A model generated the notes under the pieces. That model made no database searches and was not told the DNA's origin. It saw only the letters and a list, made by a program, of their open reading frames with translations. Shown here one piece after another: positions 63,917 through 64,000 of a DNA stretch of 64,000 nt. Both the position numbers and the translations under genes were made by a program. The first letter of the stretch is position 1, and each line of letters starts with the position of its first letter. This stretch comes from Sporosarcina sp. NCCP-2222 (GTDB taxonomy: Bacteria > Bacillota > Bacilli > Bacillales_A > Planococcaceae). The stretch lies in the NCBI RefSeq assembly GCF_023168145.1, contig NZ_BQYK01000003.1, forward strand, positions 151,999-215,998. Reading direction: 5' to 3'.

Positions 63917-64000
63917 ATACCTATTATAAGTGTTAGTTGATTAGTAGTATATAAAAAAATAAATAATTTCTATAAGAAGTTTTTTGAAAAAATTAGTAAT
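63917..64000. other. AT-rich noncoding sequence upstream of flbD
   Basis: Very AT-rich (runs of A and T, TTTTTTCAAAAAA palindrome on the minus strand) with no ORF. A minus-strand TATAAT-like ACTTATAATAGG lies at about 63919-63930, without a clear -35. The next gene upstream, expected to be flgG, is not in the window. Confidence 0.4.

Noticed and set aside
1-64000. CRISPR arrays, insertion sequences, tRNA or rRNA genes, prophage remnants
   Set aside because: No regularly spaced repeats, transposase genes, terminal inverted repeats or tRNA-like cloverleaf sequences were seen; gene order is continuous core synteny.

Overview
The window is a stretch of the core chromosome of a motile, endospore-forming low-GC Gram-positive bacterium. 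Gene content and order follow the Bacillus subtilis arrangement from the fla/che operon down to cinA: fliL-fliM-fliY-cheY-fliOPQR-flhBAFG-cheBAWCD-sigD-swrB-rpsB-tsf-pyrH-frr-uppS-cdsA-dxr-rseP-proS-polC-rimP-nusA-ylxR-ylxQ-infB-ylxP-rbfA-truB-ribF-rpsO-pnp-mlpA-ymxH-spoVFAB-asd-dapA-rnjB-spoIIIE-ymfC-...-ymfFHIKM-pgsA-cinA. Dipicolinate synthase, SpoIIIE and SigD mark it as Bacillales. The protein sequences, together with the absence of dapG, ylxY and ymfJ from their usual places, suggest the Planococcaceae (Sporosarcina-like); that family assignment is inference. Every supported gene lies on the minus strand, so transcription runs from high to low coordinates.

Reading with transcription: 64000-48240 holds the flagellar export/switch and chemotaxis genes (flbD to cheD), tightly packed with many overlaps. 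A strong intrinsic terminator follows cheD. The unit sigD - 101-aa unknown gene - swrB (48115-46536) comes next. Then rpsB-tsf (own promoter and leader), pyrH-frr, a 376-bp gap, and uppS-cdsA-dxr-rseP for envelope lipids and regulated proteolysis. A ProRS-like gene sits at the proS position, followed by polC. The rimP-nusA-ylxR-ylxQ-infB-ylxP-rbfA-truB-ribF translation/transcription cluster follows, then rpsO, pnp and mlpA. Next are the sporulation and lysine/DPA genes ymxH-spoVFA-spoVFB-asd-dapA, then rnjB and the FtsK/SpoIIIE translocase. A GntR regulator and a nucleoside-type BMP/ABC importer (nupNOPQ-like) lie between the translocase and ymfF. The left end holds ymfF-ymfH-ymfI, ymfK, ymfM, pgsA and the first 211 codons of cinA.

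Most of the window is ordinary housekeeping sequence. The most interesting points are these. (1) The gene in the proS slot is full length and has a good ribosome-binding site, but it lacks signature residues of the prolyl-tRNA synthetase active site: the WxxSGRW segment, the TxE loop and motif-2 residues. Its editing (INS) and anticodon-binding domains look preserved. (2) flbD has its only credible Shine-Dalgarno sequence 33 nt from the ATG, with a perfect 7-bp all-GC hairpin in between that would bring the two together. (3) A strong terminator isolates sigD from the che genes. (4) Several intrinsic-terminator hairpins abut the next gene's ribosome-binding site with no room for a promoter (ftsK, asd, mlpA, pyrH). 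(5) A 15-bp palindrome in the GntR leader looks like an autoregulatory operator. No tRNA, rRNA, CRISPR, insertion sequence or prophage was seen.
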